This document shows, piece after piece, positions 33,352 to 44,132 of a DNA stretch of 64,000 bases (positions are counted from its first letter, which is position 1; every line of letters begins with the position of its first letter). The notes under the pieces were generated by a model. The model did no database searches and was not told the origin of the DNA. It worked only from the letters and a program-made list of their open reading frames with translations. The DNA comes from Magnolia sinica (lineage: Eukaryota; Streptophyta; Magnoliopsida; Magnoliales; Magnoliaceae). A program made the translations under genes and the position numbers. The stretch lies in contig NC_080577.1 of assembly GCF_029962835.1 (NCBI RefSeq), positions 6,200,001 to 6,264,000 of the forward strand, given 5' to 3'.

Positions 33352-35452
33352 TGTTCACTCCCCAAGTGTAGGGTTGTGATGTAGTAATAAACTCGGTGAG
33401 ACCGAGGTCGAATCCCAAGGGACTGATACCTGTACGTTATCTGAAACTAGGTAAAATTAAAATTAGATTAAGATGAAATCTAGATAGAATGACCTTTTAG
33501 GGAATAATTGTGAAATAATTATTTCAATCTTAAGAAAATCAGAATTAAGAAACTAGGGATTCAGAGGATCCACTTGTAGAGATCAGGGAGATCTTATGCC
33601 CGCTTCAGGAATTATGGAAATTGAACTGAACTTACTTGATTTAGTTTTCAAGAGATGAAAGGTATATGAATTTGAGCGGATTCCATCACCAAACCATGCC
33701 CAGGAGACAAAGCAACAACAGAATTAAACCAATTACCAACCAATCAACAATGCATGAAGGTTAGGAAGGGTACCGTCATCCGACCATGCCCATGAGACGA
33801 TGGTGAACAACAGGGTTTCCTGACGTCATAAACATCAAAAGGAGGAAGAAAATATTCAAAGCCATTGCAGACCCATTGTAATTTCAGTCACAACAGATCA
33901 TTAAAGACTAAAAAATATTCCTTCGATAATCAACTAAAATCAAATTCAATTCATAAATTTAATAGTTAAATCAAGACATAAAAATAGAGTCTTCCATCTC
34001 ACTACAAGCTTCACCTCTTAGCCCTAGCTAAGAGGTTTAGCCTATCATGATCATGCTAGAACTAAAGAAAAAAACATCAAAGGAAAGAAATAAAATAAAA
34101 GGAAAAGAAAAAGGAGAAAGCGGATATCTCTCTCTCGTGCAATTGTCTAGCCACGTCCCTGCCAAGCTTCATTCTTCCCTTTTCTCCTCCTCTCTTCTCT
34201 CTCTCTCTCTCTCCGTTTTATATGTGCCAGGGCAGTGCAGACGGAGGTTTTTGGAGAGAGACCTTGCTGGAGTCGGACTTTACACACGCCCTCTGCCGCG
34301 ACGATACCTCACGCAGTCATGAATGCGGCGTCTCCACTCTTCTTCTTCTTTGCTTTCTTTCCAAAAGGACAACGTCCTCTGGGAGTTTTTTGGCAGACCT
34401 ACATGATGAACGGTTCAGATCGTCCGTCCGATCGCCCCCAAGAGCGCACAACCTACCGCAAAAGTCGGACAGCGTCCGAAACAGGGTGCGTAAAGCTCTT
34501 ACGCTGTACTGATGGTGGGGCCCACATCACTTTTATTTTGAGAAATCCACGCCGTCCACTGCATTCTGCTCGAAAAACCAGGCGGGAATCACTGTTTTTA
34601 GATCAAAATCGGTGTGGTCCATGGATGCTTTTATTCAGCCGTTCATTCCTGCGTTTGAACGGCTGGATTTCTCTCCTCGCGATCTTTTGCAATTCCACCA
34701 CCTAGGCAGTGATAAGAGGCGTCATGGGGATCTGATGAACTGTCTGGATTGGACCGTTGAAACACGGTGGTCGCCCACAAAAGCCAACCGCAGATGGCAG
34801 CGTCGTTCGCTGTCACGACAGTTGCCGTTTTGGAGAAGGAAGTCGGTCAAAACCGACTTTGACCCGGTTTCTTAATCCGGTGCACGTTGAGTGCACATAT
34901 ACTCTGTACACATGTGATGCTCATGGGCCTTCATCATGATGGTCGTGAGAAATTCGTTCCGTCCATCCATTCTGTCATATCATTTAAACCGTCCAGACCA
35001 ATTTTGAAGCATATCCAGATATCAGGCGGGCCCCACATAATGATTAAAGGGGCTAATCTGTCCGTTGGGCCACTTCCAGAGGGATCCAATGGCTGAATTT
35101 TGACGTGTATGGTTGGTTTTTGGTCCTCGAGCCATGTATGAAGTTTTGAGCCGAACAGATGAAGGAAACCTAGTGATCTTGCATTCTGGCTGACTTTCAG
35201 GCCGCTTGAGCTTCAGTTTCTCGATTTTCGCGGATCCCTGGCGTATAATTCCGTCGATCTTGGTCCCCTGGAGTTCGTCCCTTGCCTTGGTGATTCTGGA
35301 GCGCCAAATCCATGCATTTAACACCCCGATCCAGTCCCAGCTCGCAAATCCACCTTGCAACAGAAACATGATTAAAATGGACTATTAAACGGTACCATGT
35401 TCATAAGTCCAGGCAATAACTGGGTCTGATATGCAATATTTGACCCTCAACA
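33352..35452 (-). repeat. Athila 5' LTR
   Basis: A 2101-bp LTR in inverse orientation, TG...CA in element sense. The TATA motif ATATAAAA (34216-34223) sits beside a GA-rich tract, giving a likely transcript start in the middle of the LTR. It carries two short segments missing from the other LTR. Confidence 0.95.
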
Positions 35453-35759
35453 GCAATCTTGTTCAGGCTTTACAAGCGGAAGAGGAGGGTGAGACAGCTG
35501 TGATGCTCCTATCTCCATGCTCTCCATCTCCACCTGCTACCACTGCTGTAGATTTTTCTTGCCACTAAAATGGAAGCCAATTCACCATGTTCCTCACAGC
35601 TCCATTGCAGGCTTTCTGCCACTTGATTGGTTATTCTGGCTCTAATATCCAAATGGTCAGTTTAATTAGAATTTGCAGAGCCTTATATCAAATTAATTTT
35701 CCTTTTCTTTTCGGAGTTTGTTTTATTCTTCTGGTGAATTGTTTGGGTAAATGTTTTAG
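35453..35759 (+). other. CACTA sequence after the Athila insertion, exon-like
   Basis: One frame starting at 35456 reads NLVQALQAEEEGETAVMLLS and may continue the captured gene that precedes the Athila insertion. I cannot assign it. The remainder is AT-rich. Confidence 0.35.
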
Positions 35760-35881
35760 GATGTATATAACAACGCTGAGAAGTTGCTCTCATCATTATT
35801 AAATGAGTGGGGATTGATTTTGGCAACTTCAGATTTCCTGGACCCAGTCTGGGCTGAAATCTTATCCGATCCATTCCTAAG
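35760..35881 (+). pseudogene. Captured exon-like segment, unrecognised protein
   Basis: A 122-bp segment between AG (35758-35759) and GTAGCT (35882 onward) is open in one frame: YNNAEKLLSSLLNEWGLILA, then TSDFLDPVWAEILSDPFL. The sense-like composition and splice borders suggest a captured host exon. I do not recognise the parent gene. Confidence 0.5.
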
Positions 35882-36118
35882 GTAGCTTCTTCTCATGTGA
35901 TATTCAAGGACTTCTCTGTTTTCTTTAAATTTATGGATGTAGCATCTCTCGTTGAATATGCTATAAAGTATTATCAACACTGAAAGCCTTGTCCCATGAA
36001 CCCTGAGAAAACCGTCTTTGACTCGAGACTTTCTTGCCCCAACATTGGTCAAACTTGGTTTTTGCTAACGGTCCAATCTCCATATACAATGTTTAATGAA
36101 CTTACATATACTAAACAC
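35882..36118. other. CACTA 3' internal region, no gene
   Basis: This is unassigned sequence between the last exon-like segment and the small MITE. No coding similarity seen. Confidence 0.45.
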
Positions 36119-36310
36119 TGAGGGCGTGTTTGGTAGATTCCAAAAAATGAGTTCATCTCATTTTAGCTGATCATGGATATATGTATTAGAGATAATGGTT
36201 GTTGGTTATCAAGATTATTATTAATCGTCACCAAAAAGAAAGTGTATAATACATAATTGCAACTAACTAAAATGAGATGAACTCATTTTTAGGCATTTAC
36301 CAAACAGGCC
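36119..36310. mobile_element. hAT-like MITE, about 192 bp, inside the CACTA
   Basis: The left end gggcgtgtttggtagattcc is mirrored by the right end (rc ggcctgtttggtaaatgcc), and both continue with 'aaaaatgagttcatctcatt', giving TIRs of about 45 bp. The motif taaaca flanks both sides (36112-36117 and 36312-36317), a likely partly eroded 8-bp duplication. No coding capacity. Confidence 0.8.
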
Positions 36311-36959
36311 GTAAACAAGTATCTGAAATAAGTAATATTTATTACTAACCATTAAATTCACATGTTTGTCCGTGCATGTGCAGGCATCATTATTTCCAAA
36401 ATTATGGGGGAAATTATATGAAATTGTTTATGAATCGGTAAAATGAATAAAAACCATATTCTACTATGAGCTTTGCACACATCTCACTTAACCATTGCCA
36501 AGATTCCATTGACCTGATGTTCCAACAGGTTAAAAGCAGAGTTATTTCTGTTTTTGTTTTTGGGTTCAGTCACTTTCTCGGGTTGTAATAGGGAAGATAG
36601 CACGGGGAGTTGTGTTCATTTGACACATGGACAGTCGCACACAAAATTATTGCTAATGGCCAGTTCTTCTTCTTTGCAAATGCTTTCAGACAACCTAACA
36701 AGCTATAGTTGTTCATCAGCCAAGCAAAAGTCATACCCAAATCTTGCGTTGTGACTTTGTATTATTTGTGGAACCTAATGTTGTGTAATAGTTTGATTGA
36801 GTTTATTTTGAAAACTTTCATTAGTAAACAAGTGAGATTGGTTGTTTGATTGAGTTGTTAACTATTTTGTTGGTATTATGGCTTTCATGATTGATTGTTT
36901 CATGAGTGGATTGAATGAATGGATTAGCAGTTTAAATAAATATTTAAAAAATTTAAACA
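36311..36959. other. CACTA 3' internal region, no gene
   Basis: AT-rich sequence including a short open frame (36554-36754) with no recognisable similarity. Confidence 0.45.
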
Positions 36960-37346
36960 TTTTTAGTCTCAATTTGTAACCGAGGCTTGGATTTAGCCTC
37001 GGTTGTTGAGAACCAAGGCTGAAATTCCCGTGGCTAAAGGCTTTAGCCTCAGTTGTTGAGAACCGAGGTTAAAAATAGATTTAGCTTCAATTGGAGGCAA
37101 TCGAGGCTAAAATTTTGATTTAGCCTCATTTTGAGAAAACTGAAGCTAAAAAGGTCTTTTAGCCTCACTTGAAGAATCGAGGCTATAAAATTTATTTTAG
37201 CCTCGGTTGCTAAAACTGAGGCTAAAGCCTTTAGCCACCGGGGTTTCAACCTCGGTTTGGATAAATGAGGCAAAACTGAGGCTAAAGGCTTTCGCCTAAG
37301 TTTTTAACCTTTTTAGCCTCAATTTTGAACCGAGGCTAAAGCCCCC
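36960..37346. repeat. CACTA right subterminal repeats
   Basis: About ten degenerate units with GCCTCGGTTG, GAACCGAGGC and GAGGCTAAA mirror the left array. Spacing is less regular than on the left. Confidence 0.88.
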
Positions 37347-37359
37347 TTTTCTTGTAGTG
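37347..37359. repeat. CACTA right terminal inverted repeat
   Basis: TTTTCTTGTAGTG is the exact reverse complement of the left terminus. Confidence 0.92.
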
Positions 37360-37745
37360 TATGCAGGGCTTGCCTTGGATGTAGGTCATTCATCATTAAA
37401 GGCAAACCTGCAATGTGGACTGCCCATCATTTGGGGCCCACCTCGATGTGGGCCATCCATCATGAGGGGCCTTGCTTCTATGTCCATAACCCATCATGCG
37501 GAGCCCACCTTTGATGTGGGCCATCCATCATGTAGACCCAACCTTTGAAGTGGGTTGTCCATTACATTGATCTGCTTTGGTTGTGGGCTACTTATCATTA
37601 GGGGCCAACCTTTAATGTGGGCCAACATTAATATGAGGTCAACTATCATGTGCGGCCAACCTTTGATGTGGATTGTCCATCATGTGGGCCCCACCTTCGA
37701 GGGAGATAGTTCATAATGTGGGGTCTCCTTTGATTAAGATAGTGA
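37360..37745. repeat. Tandem GGGCCCACC array, copy 2 right part
   Basis: About twelve units of 'gggcccacctttgatgtgg' type continue the array at 12690-13203 that the CACTA interrupted. Confidence 0.75.
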
Positions 37746-37964
37746 GAGAGCCTCCTTTGACATTGACAATAACTCTGAAATAAAAGTAAAAAAATAATAA
37801 GTTAAAAAATTATTTTTTAAAAAAGTTATTGAAATAAGTAGCTTTTAACTTTGAGTTACTTTTATAATGAAACTTGATAAACCAACTTTAGTGGAAAAAA
37901 GTAATTTAATGACTTAAATTAAGTTAAAAATAGCTTATTTAGTGGTATCTAAACATGCCCAAAG

Positions 37965-38589
37965 TGAGAATCTCATATTCTTCTAAAATTTTTTACCTTG
38001 TATAACAAGAAGTCATTGAGTTTTCTTCTTTTCTTTAATTTTCCTATAATTTGAACATGCCCTAGGTTTAGTTCAATTATGAGATGAGAATGACAACTGG
38101 CATTGGTTTTTAAAGGCCCAGTTTAGTAATAACCCATTGTGTGGGTCCCAATCCATCACATGGGTCCCAACCTTATCACCTATCACTATGAAAATAATTT
38201 ATTTTTTTAATGATCGTAACTATCCATTTCATGATTAGGAAAATGGATGTTCCATATTGATCATATTATGATAGGATCGTTGGTCTAGACCATCCATCAT
38301 GTGGATCTCACCCTTATTGTCCATCACTATAGAAAATCACTTTTATTGAATAACCATTACTAATTCATTCGATTAATATGAAAGTGACATAACCTATATT
38401 GATCATTATCACAAACTATCTAATAATTGATCTAAACCATCCATCATGTGGCTTTCCATATTGAGCGCCCATTCTTCTTTTAAAATGTGGGGGGACAATA
38501 GGTCCCATTACAACACGGTGATTCACCTCAAAAGGGCTAGTTGGCAACCAGGGATTTATGAATTGACCGAATTGACTTGTACTTTAGTA
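37965..38589. other. Intergenic, no gene recognised
   Basis: The words 'ccatcatgtgg' and 'taggtcccatt' appear in an AT-rich background, with loose repeats near 38130-38470 containing 'atggatgtt' and 'tgatcat'. Nothing coding. Confidence 0.4.
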
Positions 38590-38780
38590 CAAGGAGGAGG
38601 GACGTGATGAGGTTGATTATCGTCTTTCCTTAGGAGATTACTACTCCAGATCTATAGAGCTCTCTAAACTTCTCATAGAGCTTCCTCGAATCCACCAGGT
38701 ATAAAAGCATGAATAATTCCCAATGAATTTGAAATAACTTGATTAATAATTAAAAAATAAATTACAACTCTTTATAAAAA
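38590..38780 (-). repeat. LTR remnant related to the one at 47240-47560
   Basis: The reverse complement of about 38600-38660 (cctaaggaaagacgataatc, then aacctcatcacg) matches the sequence at 47500-47545 (cttaaggaaaatagtgatca, then acctcatcaca). This indicates an inverted fragment of the same LTR family. Borders unclear. Confidence 0.45.
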
Positions 38781-40504
38781 AAAACTTAAACCTATGATAA
38801 ACTTTTAAACTTTAACTCAAACACCCTAAAAACAAGATTTGCTATAAATAATAAACTTACAATTTATAGACAACCTCTATTCCCTCTAGACTTCATGGCT
38901 TTTGGCCAAAAATAGTAAGCATCTAATTTGGCCGAACTACCTTGTCCTCTTAACTTTTCTTAGCCTTTTCTGTCTTTTCTTTTTTTTTTTTTCTTTTACA
39001 TGTTGGGCATGGCTTTTATAACTTGAAGGATCAAAAGTTATATTCAAACTAAAATTTAGTATTTATAATAAAAATGAAGCTAAATGGAAAATTTGAGCGT
39101 TGATATGAAGGAATATCGCAAATCCATGACCCAACATAGCAAGATTGTTTGGCTTAAGTAGGTTCTCTTACCCCAAAATCATATATAATATGTTGAAAAA
39201 CTCATCTCAATTTACGAGATACGATTGATTTAAGATTTTGATAATTCGGACTGTTTCCACTTCCAATCAAGCTTTCTCTGGTCCATCTTTGCCATGAAAA
39301 TGTCTGCGACCCACTCTACATCAAACTCGGTCAAGTCCGGTCCAGTTTGGCGCAATAAGTCAGTAATGAAAATATGGGGATCCAACCCAACTCAGCTGAG
39401 TCGCAGCTTGGGACTGAGTGAGTTGGTCCAAGTAACGAGTCTTAAAACCATGCTAGCAATGGGCTGGGCCTGAGCCAGGCAATATCACTATTTGAATAGG
39501 CCTGGCCTGGCCTGACTGGTTTGAAATCCGGGCCCTGACCTAACGCATGCCCGCCCACTTGCGAGCCCTACGCAGCACCCGACGGACCCTACAACATTGT
39601 GACTCACGAGTCAATTCAGACCTCTTGAATCTATGTCCACTCAATTAAGCATGGATGAGGACATAACCAATCACTTTCCCATTCTCATTAATGCTTATGT
39701 GGAAAGAGAAGCTAGAGATTTGTCTTTGTTTTATAAAAGATGGTGAATCGTCAATAGAAAAAATGGAACGTAACATGTGCACCTAGATTTTACAAGAGAA
39801 AAACTTAGATACTCTTGCAGAGCGTGAAAGATGATACTCAGGCTCTTTTAAATTACTTAAAAATTGCATGTGTGGGGTATAAGCAATTCAAACCAAAATG
39901 TCCAAATAATGGGTTCCACTTCAGATGGATTATTAAACCAAAAGTTAAGATTATTTAATTATCTATCAGTTTGTGGACATTCTATCGATGGTTAGCGATG
40001 AATGTGATCCTATTTCGGAATCAGCGGTTAGGATTGTTCAGGGAATTTGATTTTGGAACTGTGACTTTGTCGGTTTATTTTGAGCCAACGTAGGCCATGT
40101 GTACATTTTTACAATTTCTGAGGGCGGGTGTATCAAGTGTCAGGCGCTGTCAGAGTATTAAATAACTCCGCATTTTATAAGGAGGAATTAAACAATCCTT
40201 GACCGTGGGATGCGAGCGGTATTCAATCTTGGATTGTCGATTTTTAATACGTGGGGCCATAATAGTTAAGTTATCCGGACAATTGATTTGATGTGCCACA
40301 TGGAAAAGACAATCCTAACCGTCATTGCTGATGCCATGAAATTAGATGGCTTAGAATATAAACATGACAACTTTCCAAATTCAAGAGTGAGAAAATGCCA
40401 AAAATGTGGTAGCTTGGATGTTCCCTGGTACTATTTTGGAGGACATGGTCCATATGTTGTGGCCACGTCATATCAAACCCCACTTGTGGAATTTCAAATG
40501 TAAG
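38781..40504. other. Intergenic with degenerate repeats
   Basis: This stretch includes AT-rich sequence, a poly-T tract at about 38976-38992, and a region (39300-39600) of 'aactcggtcaagtc', 'gggctgggcctgagcc' words typical of non-autonomous repeats. No gene is supported. Confidence 0.4.
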
Positions 40505-41465
40505 GGTGCCAATGGGAACCGGATCCATTGGGACCCGAAGCGTACAATCCATTTTCATCGGATCTGATCCAGACTTCAGGCTGATTAATGATGGGTCAGG
40601 TTCGAGTCCATGGATTGGGATCTAATTAGAAATTGGGTCATGGTTTTAAGACTCGGGCAAGTCCCGTGCGACTCATGCGAGTTGACTCGGACTCGGTTGA
40701 TTTTTCTCGAATCGAAATCATTCACTTTACTTGCATTGCTTTCTAAATAGTGGCCCACCTAAGTGGGAACGATCTAATTCTTGGGCCAAGGCAGATAAAC
40801 AATGGTATCCTTCTGATGGACGGATCAGATCTTGTACCTATGTGACATGTTGGTACGCGTGTGACATGGATTCTCAAATTAGTATGATGTTGTCACATTA
40901 GCCAATCCACATCAGTGCGCCAATGGTTAGGTGATCTGGCCACTGAGTTGATGGGTACCATCTTGGATGAGGGATGGCCCAAAAATCTCAGAAAGATGGA
41001 CCTGGCATTGCCTACAACTTCGTGTATCCAACCTTCTCATTTTCCTAAAAAGCATTGCCCATGCTCTAACCTTACACAGATTCCACTTCCTGCAACTGCA
41101 AGGGCTATCAACGGGCCTGGATTGGGCCGTGCTGAGTTCTATCCAAGTACAGCTCACAGAACAAAACCCAGGCCTGAGCCTGGCCTAGTTCCCTGATGGG
41201 ACAAAACAAACAGGCTCGATCCCAGACCATGATGATCATGCACGGCCTGAACCTGAGTACAGCCACTTACCTTTTTTTGGGGAGATCTGGGCTGTTTATT
41301 AAGTGTGTCCTATCATGCATGATCCGTGATATATAAAAAATGCCCTTGAAATCCTAAACGGGCCAGGTTGACAGGCTCTTAAATGAAGCCTGAGTCCGAA
41401 TGAAAGCGGTCCAGGTCGGATACCCTGATGGCCCATGCAGGCCCTTTGAAAGCCCTAGCTGCAAA
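40505..41465. repeat. Unclassified repeat region with GGGCC words
   Basis: It starts with 'aagggtgccaatgggaaccg' and contains repeated 'gggcctggattgggcc', 'ggcctgaacctgag' and 'cgggccaggttga' words, similar to segments at 49000-49700, 50140-50640 and 58740-59000. These look like fragments of one non-autonomous family, but ends were not paired. Confidence 0.35.
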
Positions 41466-42750
41466 TAGATCAACGACAGTTAATACACCCCTTGAACCAA
41501 GGCATGCACAGCATCCCCTAGCCACGAGTTTGTACAGGTTGGACCAGGGATGATTGATCCAGACCGTCCATCTGATATACGCAGGGTGGAGTATTCACAC
41601 ACAAAAAAAAAATAAAAAAATAAAAAAATAAATAAATAAATCCTCCTGATGGTACAATTACAAACTCTTCATGGTGGGTTATGGCCCATTGCATGAAAAA
41701 TCTCAAATACCAAACAATAACCCTTTGTAGGCAACTGCTCCTTCTGCCCCACCACCTGATGATCCAGACCATTCATCTAAAGCGATGTGTTCCGCCTCTC
41801 TTTTAGTTCACTCTACATTTTTCTCAGAATTGTAAACCGCGAGCAATATCTCTTTTTGAAGAATTTGGAATTTTCAGCCCTGTTTTTTATTACCAAAATG
41901 TCATGTGCAAGACATCTGACACATGCAAAACTTGAGCCCCACCAAAATCAGCTCCACTCATTAGGTGGGCCACACCTGTACAATAAGTTAGACCATGTCT
42001 GTCCATTTATTTTAATGGTATGGCCAACCTTATGAGTGGACCTCCCTAATTTTTGTGATATTTACGGTGGGGTCTGTGTAATGGAATTCACTTGAGAAAT
42101 CTCAGTGAAGAAGTAAAGTTTCCAAAAAGCATTTGGGCATGATTTTCAAAAGCTCCATGAAGCTGTGAATGATTGTCTAGCACCTGGTAAAGATCCCAAT
42201 GCTAAATGCAAAGGGGCTCGTGTGAGTGGGATGGCGAAAGGGCCTTGTTGCACACGTGTAAGAGATCCAGTCCAATTCATCCGCTAGTTCTATGGTGAAG
42301 ATGGGTAGCACATTCATCGATTGTCAGCGGACCAACATCGTTTATGGTCAAAGGAATGTTTACAGTGTAAACAACCTAATGGATGGCCTGAAACCCTGAC
42401 AGGCGTTTGTCATCCATACTCCAACCATGGATATTAGGCCCCCCGCATGGTAGTTGTGCCGGTGCCTCACATTCTAATATTAAGTTCATTTATTTTTTAC
42501 CCATCAAGTGTCTTCACGAGATTTGGACCCCTTGAGCAACACATGAGAAATGATTTTTAATCGTGTGCCTTTAATTTCTTTGCTAAAATAAAAAATTTTA
42601 TTCGATTGACAACAACTAAGATTTGATTAAGAAAATTTGAAAAATATAAGTTTAATCTTTGGACACTTTTGATTCGATCAACAATGGGTGTTAAGTTGAT
42701 CAATGAGTCATTGATTGAAGTTGATTTGATCAACGGTTCAATCAATAATT
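41466..42750. other. Intergenic, no gene recognised
   Basis: Contains an A-rich simple repeat (41602-41642, AAAATAAAA units) and scattered MITE words (gtgggccacacctg near 41966). No coding feature is supported. Confidence 0.45.
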
Positions 42751-42755
42751 TGTGC

Positions 42756-42800
42756 AACTTTTATATAAATGTGTGATTTTTTATATAAATGTGTGATTTT
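42756..42800. repeat. Tandem duplication of about 22 bp
   Basis: The unit 'ttttatataaatgtgtgatt' occurs twice in direct succession. Confidence 0.9.
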
Positions 42801-42839
42801 GTTTCTAATTCTGTATGTGGGTTATATGAGCCATGTTAA

Positions 42840-43155
42840 TACAGGTTAGGATATCTTTAAGAAAACGAAATGCGAGCACTTGTGACCCGAAGATTTTGAG
42901 AAGAAGAAAATTAGGGTTTTAACATCTATAAGTTATTCTCTGTCTTGTAACTTTCTGTTTATAGTAAATTGTTTATAGCTTGGTACCAAGGTTTTTTACC
43001 ATTAGGTTTTTTGTTTCACATATTGTTTGAATTTCCTATTCCATTTTTGTTTCACATATTGTTTGAATTTCCTATTCCAATTGCATTGTGTGATATACTG
43101 TTCAAAGTTGCTTCTGTGCAGACAATTTATGTTAGGGCTTGTTGGGTCCCCAACA
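42840..43155 (+). repeat. Probable LTR 3' remnant
   Basis: The run 'attctctgtcttgtaacttt', then 'ctgtttatagtaaattg' and 'ttggtaccaaggttttttac' resembles the R-U5 part of plant LTR retrotransposons. It ends in 'gttgggtccccaaca'. No partner LTR or coding region is present nearby. Confidence 0.45.
43008..43080. repeat. Tandem duplication of 36 bp
   Basis: The unit 'ttttgtttcacatattgttt' plus 'gaatttcctattcca' occurs twice in exact succession, within the LTR remnant. Confidence 0.92.
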
Positions 43156-43278
43156 ATGATCACTCACAGATTTCCTACTAGATGGACATATGTGGAGCTT
43201 GCCGCAATGTGTCTGTGTCCATCTGATCCATCCATCAAATGTGGCCTATGTTCAGCTTAGAGCATAAAAATGAAAAGC

Positions 43279-43795
43279 AGATTAGATGCGGCTGTAGCTT
43301 CACCCAAGATGATGCAACTCTTACTATGAGACCCACCTTCATGTATGTAGTCTATATCCATGCAGACCATCTGTTTTTTATATCATTTTAGGACATGAAC
43401 GAAAAAATGGAGAAGATCCAAATCTCGGGTGGACCATGTTATAGGAAATAGTGGCGATTGAACGCCATATCATTAAAAACTTACTAAGGCCCACCTTATT
43501 CTGTCCGTAATGTTTATTTGCCATCCAACCTGTTGATAAGATCACATAAACTTGGATGGAGGGAAAAACAAATATCAGCGTGATCCAAAACTTATGTGCC
43601 ACATTAATGGTCAATCACCACTTTTTCCTATGGCATGGTCTACTGGAGAATCTGATCTACTTCATTTTTTGTCTCATGCCCTAAAATGATCCGGGAAAAC
43701 GGATGGATGGTGTGGATATATAATTCATGCACCAAGGTGGGCTCCACAGTAAGGGCCACATTATCATGTGTGAGGGGGCACACCTAATCCGCTTT
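43279..43795. mobile_element. Mutator-like long-TIR MITE
   Basis: The left end (aagcagattagatgcggctg) is mirrored by the right (cacacctaatccgcttt). Inside are cccaccttcatgtatgta, then atccatgcagaccatctg, opposed to aaacggatggatggtgtgga, with the family centre 'gccatccaacctgttgataa'. Target duplication unclear. Confidence 0.7.
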
Positions 43796-44132
43796 CAAGG
43801 AAATCTATCACTTCGACTTTAGAATTGGATTTTATGGTTGATGTAGAGCAGGTTGCGGATACTTTCATGTTCAAGATGGATTAGAGAAGGACCGGTCGGA
43901 GGCAGAAGTCGTCAAGACCGTCAAAACCTTAAAACATGCATATCTCACGAACCGGAATGAGTTACTCGACACATCATATATAATTTTAGGGTAGGATGAG
44001 CTACTTTAGCTAGCCAATCTGGCTATGCTGGGTTGCCCACGCCGATTTTGTGAGATTTTATTAGATCGACAATTGAAAACCAATTTTATTTCCGCTTTTA
44101 CTATTTATAGTAAGTTTTGGTTTGATTATAAC
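43796..44132 (+). repeat. Left part of an older LTR remnant
   Basis: With 47240-47560 this looks like one older LTR split by the solo LTR: joining 'gttttggtttgattataac' (44114-44132) to 'tctttatccttttagcttta' (47240 on) gives continuous LTR-like sequence. No coding part. Confidence 0.5.

Larger units (their letters stand above)
23749..35452 (-). mobile_element. Athila-lineage Ty3/Gypsy LTR retrotransposon, 11.7 kb, nested in the CACTA
   Basis: The element is on the minus strand: 5' LTR at 33352-35452, 3' LTR at 23749-25819. The 5-bp duplication GCAAT is perfect (23744-23748 and 35453-35457). LTR ends are TG...CA in element sense. A tRNA-Asp-like primer site abuts the 5' LTR and a G-rich purine tract abuts the 3' LTR. 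Gag, protease, reverse transcriptase, RNase H and integrase follow in the normal Gypsy order. Their sequences resemble Athila, for example DHAALKYLL and [10 protein letters not shown]. Gag-pol is interrupted by several stops and frameshifts. The two LTRs differ by roughly sixty substitutions and three indels by eye, about 3%, suggesting insertion within the last few million years. Confidence 0.95.
13204..37359 (+). mobile_element. CACTA (En/Spm) transposon with nested Athila retrotransposon
   Basis: The left terminus is CACTACAAGAAAATAGGCC and the right is its inverse, ending TTTTCTTGTAGTG. Both continue inward with 'CTTTAGCC' and long arrays of 'GCCTCAGTTG' and 'CCGAGGC' words, the subterminal repeats typical of CACTA elements. 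The flanks tac (13201-13203) and tat (37360-37362) differ by one base, consistent with an aged 3-bp duplication. Inside, on the plus strand, are a tnp2-type transposase and a Transposase_24-like second gene, both disrupted, then captured host exon fragments. An 11.7-kb Athila element occupies 23749-35452. Without it the CACTA is about 12.4 kb. It looks non-autonomous because both genes are broken. Confidence 0.92.
12466..37964. mobile_element. hAT-like array element, copy 2, split by the CACTA insertion
   Basis: The left arm and array start (about 12466-13203) and the array end and right arm (37360-37964) together form a second copy of the family at 10662-12404. They carry the same 'ataagt' arms, the same roughly 30-bp gggcccacc units, and a right end TATCTAAACATGCCC matching TATCCAAATGGGCC of copy 1. 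Between them lies the 24.2-kb CACTA element. Removing it leaves about 1.34 kb of host element. The left end is not sharply defined. Confidence 0.55.
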
